DNA of 20,696 nucleotides from positions 1-20,696 of the forward strand of contig NW_022985087.1 in assembly GCF_010015585.1 (NCBI RefSeq), in the 5' to 3' direction. The position numbers were made by a program, and so were the translations under genes. Positions within the stretch are counted from its first letter, which is position 1. Each line of letters begins with the position of its first letter. The stretch comes from Eremomyces bilateralis CBS 781.70 (Eukaryota; Ascomycota; Dothideomycetes; Eremomycetales; Eremomycetaceae). This document shows, piece after piece, positions 8,292 to 18,706 of this stretch. Under the pieces are notes generated by a model. That model ran no database searches. It worked only from the letters and a program-made list of their open reading frames with translations, and was not told where the DNA came from.

Positions 8292-9927
8292 CTACAACTT
8301 GGCCTTAATCCACAGCTCTTCTTCCTCTTTCTCTGCTTGCTTTCTGGTCTCTTCCCATGCTTGAATCTTTGGAGCGACCATACCGGCCCATACCTTCAAC
8401 CATTCGTCGTCAAACGGCGCCAGTGCGATGCCATTGGTTCCTGGTACCGGATCTCCAGCTATGTTACGAAGGAATTCAAAGTAGTCGCGATAGTTTGGTG
8501 CAATGGAGTAGTAATTCTTCCCGCCAATAAACTCCGCAACCCGTTTAGTCTCCCACTCTTTCTGTTCTGCGGCTGGCGGGAGTGGCTTCGAGCGGCCTGC
8601 TAAATGACGTGCAACTGCGACAGCTTGCCATTCGTACACGCGGAAAGTAAATCCTCCACCGAGCTATCAGGATAGTCAATTTCAAGATCAGTCGGCAGAA
8701 CGTTGCGGCTGGACTCACCATTCCAACGAACGTAAGAGTTGGATCATCGATATTCCATGTGTGCTGGTAGACGCCGGGAAGTCGACGATATGCTCCCTTA
8801 ATTGTCTTTTGCACTTCGGGTATCCACGGTAGGCTGAAAGTGTAGCCGGTCCCAAAGATGACATGATCGACGTTGTCGACAGATGAGCCGTCTTCGAAGA
8901 AAATCCTTCCGCTTTCGGGATCGAACTGAGTGATTTGTTTCTTGACCACTATATGTGGATGAGTCCAAGGAATGAGTCCAAATGCCGGAATTGGATCGCC
9001 CCGTAGCGCTCCGAGTACTGGATGCTGCGCGTATGGTAAAATTTCATGGATGATTTCCGACGAAGACACGGACGCTCCAACGACAATCACGCGCTGCCAA
9101 CAAATCAGCAATTACCCAGTTTTTAGGAAGCGCCACATACCTTTCCCTTGTAACCTTTGGCATTTCTAAAGTGCTTGCTATGGATTATCCGCCCTGGGAA
9201 TCGCGCGTCGTACTCCAAGAGACCAGGAATCTTCGGAAGCCAAGGCACATTATAATGCCCACTCGCCACGACCAACGCATCGAAGCTCTCTTGCCACCAC
9301 CAATTCTTACCCGGCTCTTCCTTTCGAAGCGTCAGCACCCATTTGTCATCAATCTTCTCTGCCTTCTCCACAGTCGTGTTTAACTCTAGAAGCTTGTCGT
9401 TTCCGTTGCGAACAAAGACATCTTCGACCCACTCGCGAATTAGCTCGCGATCCCGGTACGGCGAATCTCGTCCATATTTCTTGCGAAGATCTGGAGAGAC
9501 TGTTGCTGGGAAGGGATATCTGGTGTAGCTCATGATAGGATCTACGATATTGCTGTGCAAGTTCTCATGGAGCGGCGTATCGGAGAAGCGAAACTGGTGA
9601 CTGTTTACGGCCTCCGATTTTGGAGTCACTGCAGGGAGCTGCGAAGGAATTTGTACTGGCACATCTCCATTTCCGGCGATTAAATCGCTCAACGAAGGAA
9701 TTTTTGCTGGGAGATGTGGTGTATAGACCCTATCTCGTAAGTTAAAAACTTCCGCGTTGTTGTATCTTAGGAGGCCGATGTTCAACTTACCAAACACCTC
9801 CGGGAATCGCCTTTCGTTCGAACACTCGGATAGTATCAAAAGCCTGCTCTTTAACGAGAGCATCCGTGGCAATGGCTCCAGCCGGTCCGGCCCCGATTAC
9901 TGCGACGCTCCTTGCTTTAATAGCCAT
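8292..9927 (-). CDS. Flavin-containing monooxygenase (FMO family), four exons
   Basis: A 490-aa flavoprotein monooxygenase that would use FAD, NADPH and O2 to oxygenate a nitrogen- or sulfur-bearing substrate (family knowledge; substrate unknown). Exons on the minus strand are 9791-9927, 9141-9729, 8719-9093 and 8292-8663. The introns of 61, 47 and 55 nt all have GT-AG ends (GTAAGT, GTATGT, GTGAGT), and the frame holds across all of them. Seen: FAD site IGAGPAG at residues 11-17 with FERKAIPGGVW after it, FMO fingerprint FPGRIIHSKHF at 223-233 (FxGxxxHxxxF), NADPH site VVGASVS about 246-252, GTGY at 323-326 and, in exon 4, LGGGFTFRVYEWQAVAVAR. The start context is CACCATGGC, close to ideal. 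The C-terminus is charged, with no membrane anchor, so it is probably soluble. The gene looks intact. It is divergent from the SAC gene across about 840 bp. Confidence 0.92.
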
Positions 9928-10767
9928 GGTGCTCTACAATATTCTTTCGCGGTGAGTTTGACTTTGTAAAACCTCTAGGTTAGATCTAGAAACAAGAGCA
10001 GTTCTCCTGCCAATCGGTCTAGAAAAGGGTATCTCCTTATCTCTGTTGCATGGATAGGATACCGATCCCGTAGCTCCATTCCGCCATCTGCGCACCCATT
10101 ACGTCTTCCGTAGCCGCCAGCACACAATGTTCGTAAGTAGTGCAAACGCAGGCAGGAGTCCAGAGAGCAGATCGCCTCCCACGCCGCTTCTCCACCTATG
10201 ATGCCATCTAGTCTAGCATTGACGAATTCGTGTGTTGCGAGGTACGTGCATTCTTGACTAGCCTGAAAACCCCAGCTTGGGCTCTGCAATGATTGTGTTT
10301 AGTGACTATTTACTGAAAGCATGGAGGTTTAGAGGTGGCACGAATATTCGTAGTCGAATGTTATGGGCATGGCCCATGGTTGGCATAGGCTGAGAGCCTA
10401 AGCCTAATCAAAACTAGCGTAGAGATGGAACCTCATCCGGATGAATACACTGCTACCCCTGTAATGCGCTAGGACTGAGTAGGAAACTCCCTTGTCATAT
10501 GGACCGTGCGGTGAGAACAAATCAGAGACTCAGAGTGCAAACCGGAAACCGATTCTGCTCGCGACTGTATATGATACTGTAGCAATACCTGCCGTGAATT
10601 ATGATTCCCTTCCGACGTTGTCCCACCCTCCGCAAAATGACCATGGACTTCTCACCAGGTGACGTATGTGGGGTGATCCATGTCCCGACCTCGCCATCCA
10701 CCTCCCACCCATCTCCTCCCAACTTCGGTCCACATGCAATGGCCCCGGAAGACGTCCAATCTTTAAA
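9928..10767. other. Divergent intergenic region between FMO and SAC genes
   Basis: About 840 bp hold the 5' regions of both neighbours. The open frames crossing it (for example 9975-10289 and 10522-10959 on the minus strand) have no recognisable motifs and I do not support them. A TATA-like TGTATATGA lies near 10566, about 200 bp before the SAC start. A short ATG-initiated upstream frame begins at 10637, out of frame with SAC. Confidence 0.45.
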
Positions 10768-13725
10768 ATGCCGGACATAGTGCGCCGCATGCTGGTCCTC
10801 GCCGCCATCGACGGCCTGGTCCTCCAACCCGTCCCGCCGAGGAACCAGAAACCCGCCACCGAGCAGGCCATCACGGTCGGCTACAAGACGAATGCGATCC
10901 AGGCACTGCAGCATGATCGGCGCGAGGAAGCGAAGCCGCCGCCGTCGTTTGAAGCGCATGGGGTGGTTGGTACGTCAAGCGGGATACATTCCCTAAACAG
11001 CGTCGATATGCGCTGACTCTGCGTTCCAGGCCTGCTCAAGTTCGCCAGCTCCTCGTTTCTGGTCTTGATCTCCGCACGGGACCAAGTCGCCCAAATCCAC
11101 GGAATCCCCATCTTCACCCTCACCGACGTCGCCATCATCCCCCTCTCCTCTCAACGCGACGCGGAGACGGCGATCGCGCACATCCGCGCGACGCAGCAAC
11201 AGACCGCGGCAGGCGAGGATGCGGAGGATTCGGCGTCGGAGACGGAGTCGATTCTGAGCGAGGACTCGATACCGACGCCGGAGCGAGAGGCGAAAGGGAG
11301 TTCGACTACGAGCGAGGTGGTGGAGGATGTGTTTGGGCGGAAGGGGATGTATGGGCGGTTTGCGCAGCGGTGGTTTTCGCGGAGGAATTGGCGGGGTGAG
11401 CCGGAAGTTGCGGCGGAGAGGAGGGACGAGATGGAGTTGGAGGAGTTGAGGAAGAGGGAGGCGAGGGGGGAGGCTGGTGAAGAGGGCCTTGAGACACCAC
11501 TGGACTCGACGGCTGTAGAGGATGTAAACCAAGACGAGACTCCCGAGCCGGTGAAGGTGGACGATGACATGCCCGAGCCGTTGCTGCCCAAGGTTTTGAG
11601 GGTTGCGAAATTGCTGTTCACGTCGAGGAGTTTCTACTTCTCGTATGACTACGACTTGTCAAGAACGGTGACGGAGCAAGAGAAAGAAGCGGATTCGGTG
11701 CCGTTAAGTCAAAGATTCAATTCATTGGTAAGAGCTCGTCCGATCTATGATACGCGGAATCTAATTCTAGAAGTACTTCTGGAACCGTCATATTACGGAT
11801 CCTTTCATGGAAGCCGGCCAGCATAGCTTTGCCCTACCTCTTCTACAAGGATTCGTTGGGCAGCGCGAGTTCGAGGTGGAAGTATCACCGACTAGCAAGG
11901 AGGGGGCGATTATCAGTGCATCTAAACCGGAAGAGGATGATGAAGAGACGATAGAGAGCGCCGAGTCTTCCGGCGATCCCCGGCAGAGCCGTAAGCAGTA
12001 TCTCTTAACCTTAGTCTCCCGCCGATCCGTCAAACGAGCCGGACTGCGATATCTACGCCGCGGTGTCGACGAGGAAGGGAACGCGGCCAACAGCGTCGAG
12101 ACCGAGCAGATCTTCTCATCCTGCGACTGGGACGACCACGACACGAAGATACATTCCTTTGTCCAGTACCGAGGCAGCATCCCGCTCTTCTTCTCGCAAC
12201 CCCATACAGCTTCAAGCCGATCCCCGCATTCTTCGGATCGCCGGAGACCAACCGGGCGGCGTTCCAGCTTCATTTCTCGTCGTTGATTGAGCGGTATGGC
12301 AAGATTCAGGCGGTGTCGTTGGTGGATAAGAAGGCGACCGAGCGGAAGATCGGACAGGAGTTTGAAAATCATGCGAACGAGGTTGTCGATAGCGGAGTGT
12401 TGGGAGAGGGAAAGTTTGGTTTTCTATGGTTCGACTTCCATCATGTCTGTCGAGGGATGAAGTTCGAAAATGTCTCGATCTTGCTCGACAGCATTTCTTC
12501 TTTCCTGACATCCGCTGCCTGGTCGATTCAAGAAGGGGATCGCCTCGTGCAGAGGCAGTCTGGCGTCATCCGGACAAATTGCATGGACTGCCTGGACCGC
12601 ACGAATGTTGTACAATCCGCATGTGGTCGAGATGTCCTCGAGAAACAACTCGCCACATGTAATGTCTTGATTAACCTCCAGACCGATCCCACCACGTCAT
12701 GGTTCAACACACTCTGGGCTGACAACCGCGATGCGATATCTGCACAGTATGCAGGCACAGCTACGCTCAAGGGCGACTACACGCGGACAAGAAAGCGGAA
12801 TATCAGTGGTGCTCTGAACGACTTCCGGCTTACTTTGAATCGGTACTACAACAACATCGTAAACGACTACCTCGCACAGGCGGTCATTGACTACCTTCTC
12901 GGCCGCGCATCCGCCCAGGTCTTCGCGGACTTCGAGGCCGAGATGATGTCTCAAGACTACGCGGTGGATTTGAAGAAAATGAGACAAGGCGCTATCGACA
13001 ACTGCCTCCAGATCGCCGTCGAAGATGCGCGGGAAGAGTTCATTGCGGGCTATGCTCTGACGTCGCTGCGCAGGGCGTCAACCCTGAAAACGCTGCCGTT
13101 CGAAGAATGCGTGCTGCTCTTGACGGGAAGCGCGCTGTACCTGTGTCGCTTCGACTGGAACACCGAAAAGCTGCGTGAATTCGAGCGGGTCGAGCTAGAG
13201 GACATCATTGACATCACCCGCGGAGTGTACATCACGTCGACGTTAGCGCCGAAGCATTTAGACGAGACGAAGAACATCGGCATTGTCCTCCGATATGTCA
13301 GCAAAGGGCCACGAATGGTGCGGACGAATACCAGGAGCCTTGGAAACAAGCAGAAAGAAGGCGAGACGACTCCCGACGAAGGGGAGGACGATACGGTTGC
13401 GAACCAGCCGACGTCTCAGGAGACCAAGTTCTGGGCGCTGAAAGCCGGCCAACCGGTCTCGACTTTAAAGAGCATACACAGCAGCGCCACCGCGCTGAAT
13501 GAGCGGGAGGTTCTCGACCTCATATGTCAAGATGTAAAGCAAGCAGTCGATCTTCATCGCCAGCCGACATCCGAGATAGAAGGGGAACCTGGTGGAAAGG
13601 AAGCATGGCGGAGGGAGCCGCTCACAGTGGAGGAGGGCGACATTATTTCTGTTGCGGAAGCGAAGAAGAGCACGGGATTGATTGAACAGATGACATATAA
13701 CCTGAAGCGGCTGGTCTGGACATAG
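10768..13725 (+). CDS. SAC-domain phosphoinositide phosphatase with hSac2 domain
   Basis: A phosphatase that would remove phosphate from phosphoinositides at membranes (SAC family; the hSac2 domain points to the INPP5F/Sac2-like branch). Exons are 10768-10969, 11030-11727 and 11771-13725; introns of 60 and 43 nt are GT-AG, with a CTGAC branch site in the first. About 951 aa. Seen: [13 protein letters not shown] near the N-terminus, [17 protein letters not shown] at about 91-107, an acidic Ser/Glu-rich insert at about 126-255, [10 protein letters not shown] at 270-279, [12 protein letters not shown] opening exon 3, the catalytic CX5RT motif CMDCLDRT at about 571-578, and an hSac2 region at about 690-810 ([16 protein letters not shown]). 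Start: ATG 10768 gives the conserved N-terminus; in-frame ATG 10666 would add 34 unconserved residues. Oddity: between [10 protein letters not shown] and [12 protein letters not shown] the frame slips by one base at a C4 run (12200-12203), as if one base were missing. It is a recent lesion or a sequencing error; the downstream frame stays open for 480 codons. Confidence 0.9.
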
Positions 13726-13993
13726 GGAAGTATATAGCGAGGTCTTGGTTTAGTTAGGGTGGGTAGATAATGGGTATGTAGGACGACCGGAATATGGGAA
13801 TCGGTACTTCTCTGAAGTGTTCAGAAGAAGATTTTCATAGATATCAGCTAATAGGTTCATCCGCTTTGAATATTATGCCTTGGCATTGTTCGTTGGAAGA
13901 ACTTCGTCTCACTTTCTTTTCCTCTTCTTTTTTAACTCTCGTAATAATGAAAATTTCACCACTCTGATCCTAACGCACCCTTAAACCGTATCA
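13726..13993. other. Convergent 3' spacer
   Basis: The 268 bp separate the ends of the plus-strand SAC gene and the minus-strand NLR gene, so it should hold both 3' UTRs and polyadenylation sites. An AT-rich patch with AATAATGAAAA lies near 13943-13953. Nothing else is seen. Confidence 0.5.
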
Positions 13994-16900
13994 TTACTGC
14001 CGCCTACTATGATTCTTTTCGTGCCTCTTCCGATCATTGTCCCTTGTAAAAGCCTTCCCACACTCTGTACATTCAAACGGTTTCTCTCCATTATGGCTCC
14101 TAATATGGCTCATCTTGTGAAAGTTCCGCGAAAAGCTTTTCCCGCAAATGTGGCAAACGTGCTTAGAAGACTCTATCACCTTCTTCGGTGTGAGTTTAAA
14201 TAATGCTGACAAGTCGCTCTTATCGGGGTGGTAGTCTCTCATGTGTTTTTCGAGCTCATAGTTAGAGGAAAACCCGAAGCTGATGGAGGTACAGTGCGGA
14301 ACATGGCAGACCCAGGGTCGGTTATGTCTGTCAATGTGCTTATCTCGCGTTTTAGCACTATCAAAGCCTTCGTAGAAATCAGGGCAGGTAACAAACGAGC
14401 ACTTAAAGCGCTTGTGGCCGTAATAGCCCACGAGGGCTCCTTTGGTGGCAGAATTCCTCGAGGATTCCATGGAGAACTTCTTAATGAGCTCCCGGTTCCG
14501 TCCGAATGCTTTCTTGAGCGATTGGAGGCATATTTCGTTGCGGAAGTTTGGTCCTTTCTCTATGTGTCTCGTAACATGGCTTATAATGCGAGTTATATCC
14601 TCGTAAACCTCATGGCTAGCAAGCTTATTGTAGTCGTCTCTCACATCGTCATGGACTGGCTCGTCCGATATATCATCTGCGTAGCGGTCCAGAAAACGAA
14701 ACATGGATCCATAGAGTGAATTCAGAGCTGCCAAGCTGTCTTCGACCTTAAAGCCTTCTTCGTTGTAGATTTTTGCCAAGGCGGCTAGATGTTGAAACCA
14801 TTTGGATACGACGTAGTCTTGCAGAGACAACCATCCATCCAGAGTGTACTGATTGATCTTTGTCTTCTCCAGATCGGGATCGAAAAGGTCCATGGTTAGG
14901 TATCTTAAGCAAAGTGATGCCAATTTACATTCGACATCCGGTTTGCTAATATATTGCGTCTTGGTCAAGTATCTAGCGTGGGTCAGCAAGTGCAGTTATG
15001 GTTTGGGTGGAAAGATCCATACATTCGTGCTGTGCCATGGACCAGCTCCAGTCTCTCTCCAGGAAGCTCACGCACTAATGTCCCGCAAAGCTCTGTTACT
15101 TTCGCGACCAGTCCTCTACTTTCAACGTCATGGAGCGTTTCGTTACTGTCGGTCAACTCCAAGCAAAAGGCACACTGAATCTCGTAGTGTTTAAGTGGCC
15201 GTTTGGCACAAATCATCCACCCCAGAAGATGAGTGATCTAATTCCAAGCTCCTTCTATACCTTTCCATTGTCTCTCAAGACGACCGAGGATCTTTGCATA
15301 CCTGAAGCGTCGTTAGTGATTCACTCCGACAGGACATGCCTATCGGCGGCTTGATTACACTCACGCTGCAGCAATGCCATCTGGAAAACGATGCTCATCA
15401 AGCTCTGTAACCACGTCGTTTTTGTTTGTTTGATTGAATAAATTTTCCAAGACCAGCTTCGCGTATAGGAACATTCCTGTACTCATGTAAGCTGATGAAC
15501 TGACAGAATGTTGGCCATACCATTCGTTCTCGAAGACGTAAGTCTTTCGATGCATTTCACTTCATCGAAGCTAAGTCGAAATTTCCGCCCAATTTGATCG
15601 GTCCACATCCCTACAAAGTCCTCAATCTCTTTTATATTATCCTTCGGGCGTATAGCGAACTGTCCTACAGAAAAATTCGGTCGGGCGCGGGACTCCTTAC
15701 TCAACGTTTCAGCAATATCTGCTTCGTCCTGGCTGACGATCAGCACGCGGAGTTTCCCAGGTTCATCGTCTTCTGCCTCGTCGACAACTTCGGCCAAGAA
15801 AGAGAGCAAAATCCGCCTTTCCTCCTTAGGACACTCGTCCAAGCCGTCAATGATGATAAACTGATTAAGAATTCGCTTGCAGGAAATCTTGATCAAGTTT
15901 TGGGCAAGTTGATGGGCTATTAACGTGACTTGTCCGCTCGATCTCGCCTTCATGAAGAAGTGAGGAATCATGGTTGGTTCTTGTGTGACCAATTGAACCA
16001 AGAGGCCCTGGAGAATGGAAAGAGCATCGCTCTTCTGCGTATCAGACTCCTTGCAGTAGAAGTATGAAGTTTTGAACCCTTTCTTTCTTTCGCACTCTTC
16101 GATGATTCTAGACGCGAGAATTGTTTTCCCTAAATTAGCAGGTTAGCAGCGTGTTTGATTCGGTACAACGCACTCACCCGCTCCAGGTATTCCGTTCAAC
16201 CAGAGTACCGGGTATCTTGGTGTCTCATCATCCATCCAGCTAGCCATCATTTCGTTCTGTATTATCCAGTCCCCACTGCCTGGATTACATTTTCTCACAT
16301 TGCAGAAGAACTCATGGTCGGCGACATGTTCCTGGGCAGTCTTATCCTCTCCTTCTGTCGGCCGCAAACAGGCCAACCATTCTATTACGCGCCAGTATTT
16401 CTTGTCTTTCTCTTCTTTCTCCTTGCTATCTAGTTCTACACGGAGTTTACCCCGCTTCAAGGCATATGTGTTGAGCTTCTCCATAATGGAGTAGATGTCG
16501 ACGGAGCTAGAAGTAACCGTGTACCGCGCAAGCGACTCAACCAGGTCCTTCTGGCGCTGGAAATTGACTAAAATGCCCTGGAAACGTGTGTCAAAGTTGC
16601 CCCAGTTTGCCTTGAAAACCTGTTTCCATCCGCGGTGACGGAAAAACTGCTGTGCTTTGATGTGAAATTCGAGTAAGTCAGCATACACCCAGCCTATAAT
16701 GCGCTGCATGAGCGGGTACTGGGTAAAGACTTTTTCATTTGCAGATAGGAAAGTCAGCTTTTCGCCAATGTCTTCATATGCACTTAGTAATGCATCAAAA
16801 GTTTCTGCGAAATGACTAGCTGCCTGTGGTATTGCTTAGTGATGTTCACGCCGGAGGACTGGGGCAAAAGCTTTTCGTCTGGCGTTACTTACGTGCAACA

Positions 16901-17934
16901 TGAACTTCATCGGACCCAATATATATGCAGCGTAGCTATCCTTGGGAAATCGTGCGCTGGATATTTTGACAATGGTGCTCATTCCCTGTAGGAAGTTGTT
17001 CAGCCGGGAGCAGTTTATTAGTGATTTCTTTCTTTCCTGGTCGCGCTGTAGGTTAAAGACTGCCCTCCTGACATCTTCGACCCGGGTTTCATGGAACTCA
17101 TTTCGTTCCTCGGCGGTAAGCAATGTCGTGAACTCATTCCATGCGTCCTGGAACATTTTCTCTATCCCATGAGATTCGTCACGGATACCGGGGAAGGCGG
17201 GTGGCCTAAAATTCCGCCTGATATCTTCTTTTAACCGTTGGTGCGCCTTGAGAAGCCCTTCACCGTAATTCATCACGAAGGAGACGTCGAATATGCCTAT
17301 TAGCGAGTAGGCCATGTCTTCTTCTCGCTTGGTTTTACGAGAACTGGCCCACTGAAACTTTTCGTCGTTGGTAAACTGAGATCGATCTTGGCCTTGTAAA
17401 GCTGTGACTGGGATCTTCGTTATGTCATGGATAAGCCCTTCTAGGGAGTGTTTGTCGCCGAGGTAGGTGCCTTCAGAGGAGAAGAACCGCACTACCTTTG
17501 GAGCGATAAGCTCCTGAAGAGTCCAGCCTCTGGTAAACCATCTGCTTGCCCGGAATGCCTGCTCCCACTCACATTGTAGACCATCGGCACCGACCGCTAA
17601 AACATCCGATAGATATACATAACATAACTCGGCGTTCTGGTACCAGCGAAACATGGAAGTGATGGCCTCTGTAACCTCACTTGAATCCTCCTTCTTAATA
17701 CAGCATCTATCGACCCAAGAGGAATTCTAGGTTATCAACTGCCGCTTTGTTTGCACAAAATTCAATCTTCTTGTATCCAAGCCTTCCCTTTCCAGAGCTC
17801 TCTGTGACGTCTTTGAAATTGACTTCATCTTCGTCTTCACCCCATGTGTGTGAAAGAATTGCATAAGGGGGTATTTTACCAGGTGTGAACGAGTGGAGGC
17901 TGACTTTGTTATGTCTGAAGTCAAGAAGCCGCAT
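13994..17934 (-). CDS. NLR-like gene: HET - NACHT - four C2H2 fingers, with two lesions
   Basis: STAND/NLR-type non-self receptor gene. Exons on the minus strand: 16893-17934, 16178-16823, 15521-16129, 15365-15476, 15023-15301 and 13994-14972. Introns of 69, 48, 44, 63 and 50 nt are GT-AG, and phases agree at every junction, giving about 1221 codons. HET: ILSHTWG 26-32, WVDRCCI 73-79, GWTLQELIAP 136-145, EEDMAYSLIGIFDVSF 204-219. NACHT: Walker A GIPGAGKT 558-565 (split by intron 2), Walker B FIIIDGLDE 653-661. Four zinc fingers at about 1087-1112, 1118-1144, 1169-1189 and 1197-1217; the last two are canonical CX2CX12HX3H joined by a GEKPF-type linker. Start: ATG 17934 (MRLLD), usual for HET-NACHT proteins; the frame opens earlier only at a TTG. 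Odd: an extra base in AA at 17717-17718 shifts frame before WVDRCC, and TAG at 15238-15240 (codon 824) falls between NACHT and fingers. Recent pseudogene, null allele or sequence errors. Ligand and target are unknown. Confidence 0.82.
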
Positions 17935-18143
17935 TGCGGAGACGGCTCTCTGAGTTTGAATGTGATTTTCTAGCAAACGTAATGACTTTTCGATGAAAGT
18001 TTGTTGTTCATGGCAGGTGTAATGTCTCTTACGGATTGTAGGGGCTAAGGTAAGAGTCTAAATATAGAATACGAGATGTGAAGGAGCACTGCATTTTTAG
18101 CCTCCCCCGATTCATTACCCTCAGGCCGTCACTCCTACATTAC
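17935..18143. other. Upstream region of the NLR gene
   Basis: This is the presumed promoter and 5' UTR of the minus-strand NLR gene. The words CACTGCATTTTTAGCC near 18086 and CACTGCAATTTTAGCG at 18143 are near copies, and the second is the start of the hairpin element listed next. No gene is supported. Confidence 0.4.
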
Positions 18144-18259
18144 ACTGCAATTTTAGCGCCAGAGGACTCTTTGAAGCAAGGCTTACGAGACCGAAAGTGT
18201 GTAGTAAGCAAGCTACCTATTTACTGGATCAAAGAGTCCTCGGACGCTAAAATTGCAGT
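18144..18259. repeat. 116-bp hairpin element with 31-bp inverted ends
   Basis: The ends 18144-18174 and 18229-18259 are reverse complements at 29 of 31 positions (ACTGCAATTTTAGCG, then a CC/TC difference, then GAGGACTCTTTGA). They enclose a 54-bp loop without coding capacity. It resembles a very small MITE. No clear target-site duplication is visible. Confidence 0.75.
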
Positions 18260-18387
18260 CTCCATTAGAATGTACGGGAGTTGTCCAATGGGAGGCGGAG
18301 GCGTCTGCACTGCAATACCAGTAGACTGAAAGGCGTGGCTGTTGATCGAAGGCATCGGACTGGATGACTTGGGCCTTGTCTACTTCG

Positions 18388-18660
18388 AGCCGGCAGGTTC
18401 GATAATAGCGCTGGCAGGTGGCTTTGCTTACTTAAATAGTGGCAGATTCGTGGCAGATTCGTGGCAGGTTCGATATTAGCGCCAGAATGGGTGTATGTCT
18501 ACTTTTTAATGGTGAAAACCTGCCGGCAGGTCTACATCCCGAAATGTGGCTTTTTTAGCGCAGCGCCACCTCGTATTTCGCTCAATTAGGCAAACCTGCG
18601 GCAGGTTTTTTTCTGCTACATCGATGGACCCGATAATAACGCTCGCTGGCAGGTTCTCTA
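18388..18660. repeat. Cluster of GGCAGGTT and ATAGCGC-type repeat words
   Basis: The words GGCAGGTT/GGCAGGTG/GGCAGATT and AATAGCGC/ATTAGCGCC/AATAACGC recur in both orientations. Examples: CGGCAGGTTCGATAATAGCG (18391-18410), an 11-bp tandem TGGCAGATTCG, TGGCAGATTCG, TGGCAGGTTCG (18440-18472), the perfect palindrome ACCTGCCGGCAGGT (18518-18531), AAACCTGC-G-GCAGGTTT (18592-18608), and CGATAATAACGCTCGCTGGC near 18632. The pattern suggests stacked or nested copies of a short nonautonomous element. Confidence 0.6.
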
Positions 18661-18706
18661 CTCCTCATTGTTATCACAATGGCCCCTCTACATCGTCCCA
18701 ACCCCC

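Noticed and set aside
9975-10289. Minus-strand 104-residue frame between FMO and SAC
   Set aside because: No motif, no supporting splice context, and it sits where both promoters are expected.
10666-10767. Upstream in-frame ATG as the SAC start
   Set aside because: It would add 34 residues unlike SAC N-termini; the family-like sequence starts at [16 protein letters not shown] (ATG 10768, AAAATGCC context).
10993-11621. Long minus-strand open frames opposite SAC exon 2
   Set aside because: They are Arg/Pro- or Ser-rich shadows of the acidic insert on the coding strand and show no motifs.
14228-14719. Plus-strand open frame opposite the zinc-finger exon
   Set aside because: It overlaps, in antisense, a well-supported coding exon and has no recognisable domain.
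15217-15239. A 23-nt intron (GTATAG...TTAG) that would remove the TAG in the NLR gene
   Set aside because: It has GT-AG ends and ends at the TAG, but 23 nt is well below the 43-69 nt of every other intron here and below usual fungal minima.
17719-17740. A tiny intron (GTTGAT...CTAG) to explain the HET-domain frameshift of the NLR gene
   Set aside because: It would be 13 nt and would delete conserved residues; a one-base slip explains the conserved text on both sides.
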